Of a stretch of 64,000 nucleotides of DNA, positions 62,747-64,000 are shown piece by piece. The notes beneath the pieces were generated by a model that was given only the letters and a program-made list of their open reading frames with translations, did not search any database and had not been told where the DNA came from. The stretch spans positions 62,001-126,000 of the forward strand of contig NZ_JADIKE010000032.1 in the NCBI RefSeq assembly GCF_016904955.1. Reading direction: 5' to 3'. The stretch's first letter is position 1; the number at the start of each line of letters is the position of its first letter. This stretch comes from Dyella flava (GTDB lineage: Bacteria > Pseudomonadota > Gammaproteobacteria > Xanthomonadales > Rhodanobacteraceae). A program made the position numbers and the translations under genes.

Positions 62747-64000
62747 TTATGGCCTCACGAGACCACGCCCAGGAACGAAATTCCACGGAACTTGATTTAC
62801 ACCACCATTTTGGATGGTGCCATTTTGCGTAGTAGTCCACGCCTGCGTTCCGTCAGGTAGCGTCTGTGCACTCCACGTATTGCCATTGCCGTCTGTGCCG
62901 AGTTCGTAATCAGGATTGTTCGCCGTCTCCAAGAGAAGCTGTTGATTGTCCAGTGTATTAGGAATATGCCCACCACTATCCCGAAAAATATGGCCCAACT
63001 GGGAAGGATCAGAGGGCAACTCATTCCTATAGCACTGTCCTTGCTTCGCCTCTTGTTGCTCCGTCGAATCAGGCGGACTCATGGCCTCATTCGCACCAAG
63101 CTGCCTTGGAAAAACGGTCTCCATCCCTTCCTCCCCCTCTTCACCCGGAGGAGGAAACAGACCCATTGGATCATTATGCAAAAGTGGATTGTTCAGGCCG
63201 TAGATGTACAGACCGATACCACCCAACTGACCGATCGGATCGGGCTGATCGTAGCCGCCACGACCGGCGTCGTAGTAGCGATTGAGGTTGTAAAACTGCC
63301 CCGTCTCCGCATCGAAGTACTGCCCGGGGAAACCCAGGTTGTACACATAACCGTTGGACGTCGGCGCAACCTCGTTCCACGGATTGCCCTGGTATGGACG
63401 CTGCCAGATGGTGTTGCCATTGACGTCAGCGATGGCTCTGGCCGTGCCGAGTTGATCCGCCGTCACGTAGCTAATCGTGCTTACGCCATTCACCGTATCG
63501 ATATTGGCCACCGGGATGCCACCCATCCAGATGTAGTCACGGTTCGTCGCACCATATTCACCGAGCAATTGACCGGCTTCGTTGTAGTCGTAGCGTTCCA
63601 TCGCCGCGCCGGTGACCTTCTGGATACGCTCCCCGAGGGCGTCGTAAAGGTACGTAGCGATCGTGCTGCCACCTAACTGCGCGACGGTCATGCGGTTACG
63701 GTCGTTGTAGCCGAAGCCGTAAGTGCTACCGGCCTGGGTCATCGCCGTGGTGTTGCCGTCGGCGTCCACGCTGAAAGCGTTGTTGCCGACGGCATTGAGT
63801 TGGTGCGTGTTCGCGTTGTACGTGTACGTACCCGCATCCAAGCCGGAGCCCGTCTTCGTCAGGCGGTCGCCCGTGGGGTTGTACGTGACGCTTTCGAGGA
63901 CTGAACCGTTGGCTTCGGTGACGCTCAGCAAGCGGTACAGCGGATCGTACGCATAGGTTTCAATTGCCGGGTTCGCACCGGGCGCACTGCCGATCGCCGT
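62747..64000 (-). CDS. RHS/YD-repeat toxin, C-terminal part (5' end outside window)
   Basis: Reading is open from the window end, and 417 residues are visible. YD repeats (YAYDPLYRLLSVTEANG, YDALGERIQKV, YNEAGQLLGEYG) lead to the RHS core end: FPGQYFDAETGQFYNLNRYY, then GLYIYGLNNPLLHNDPMGLF. A linker with an acidic run follows. The last ~82 residues (GHIFRDSGGHIPNTLDNQQL ... GTDGNGNTWSAQTLPDGTQA-W ... NGTIQNGGVN) resemble BECR-fold RNase tails of polymorphic toxins. This tail differs fully from that of the first RHS protein. The candidate immunity gene follows after 16 bases. Confidence 0.9.
   Translation of the reverse strand, partial: TAIGSAPGANPAIETYAYDPLYRLLSVTEANGSVLESVTYNPTGDRLTKTGSGLDAGTYTYNANTHQLNAVGNNAFSVDADGNTTAMTQAGSTYGFGYNDRNRMTVAQLGGSTIATYLYDALGERIQKVTGAAMERYDYNEAGQLLGEYGATNRDYIWMGGIPVANIDTVNGVSTISYVTADQLGTARAIADVNGNTIWQRPYQGNPWNEVAPTSNGYVYNLGFPGQYFDAETGQFYNLNRYYDAGRGGYDQPDPIGQLGGIGLYIYGLNNPLLHNDPMGLFPPPGEEGEEGMETVFPRQLGANEAMSPPDSTEQQEAKQGQCYRNELPSDPSQLGHIFRDSGGHIPNTLDNQQLLLETANNPDYELGTDGNGNTWSAQTLPDGTQAWTTTQNGTIQNGGVNQVPWNFVPGRGLVRP

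Overview
The window comes from a GC-rich gammaproteobacterium of the Xanthomonadales, most likely family Rhodanobacteraceae (Dyella, Rhodanobacter or Luteibacter-like). This is an inference from four things: the lptD-surA-pdxA-rsmA-apaG-apaH order, XAC0095-like small proteins, GTAG-headed REP hairpins with a RAYT transposase, and a three-subunit PntAA/PntAB/PntB transhydrogenase. I see no tRNA, rRNA or CRISPR array.

Bases 1-22,300 are mostly core genome. They hold the 3' end of secA, then the envelope/ribosome-maturation operon on the minus strand (lptD, surA, pdxA, rsmA, apaG, apaH). Next come msrB, an HDAC-type deacetylase with a corrinoid adenosyltransferase and a membrane protein, two ubiquinone hydroxylases, a secreted dienelactone-hydrolase-like protein, an RcnB-like protein and ispB. 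A complete glycerol regulon (glpR, glpD, glpF, glpK) and ssb close the section.

Bases 22,300-34,450 are accessory. A gentisate-type aromatic degradation cluster (monocupin, dienelactone hydrolase, LysR, GSH-dependent isomerase, FAH hydrolase) carries a near-identical 32-bp sequence at both of its control regions. It is followed by an IS3 remnant fused to the start of a lost carboxymuconolactone-decarboxylase-type (CMD) gene. Then comes a 1531-residue secreted RHS/YD-repeat protein whose stop codon overlaps the start of a 50-residue membrane ORF, and an orphan catB.

Bases 34,480-42,560 hold a heavy-metal-type two-component system divergent from a tripartite RND efflux operon. Bases 42,580-54,815 look like a redox/electrophile response neighbourhood: a protoglobin, several SDR oxidoreductases, two AhpD/CMD-fold proteins, an RclR-like AraC regulator divergent from an RclC-like DUF417 protein, a peroxiredoxin, a LysR regulator, and the pnt operon with an extra 51-residue ORF between pntAB and pntB. 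A promoter motif recurs before a CMD gene, before the DUF417 gene and before the CMD remnant at 27.1 kb.

Bases 54,815-64,000 hold small XAC0095-like proteins, three exact 130-bp tandem repeat units made of paired REP hairpins, a GST, an SDR, a luciferase-like oxidoreductase and a low-GC stretch with a secreted ankyrin protein. A RAYT transposase there is bounded by short repeats and flanked by broken genes. The window ends in the 3' part of a second RHS gene with a compact nuclease-like tail and a candidate immunity gene that is internally duplicated.
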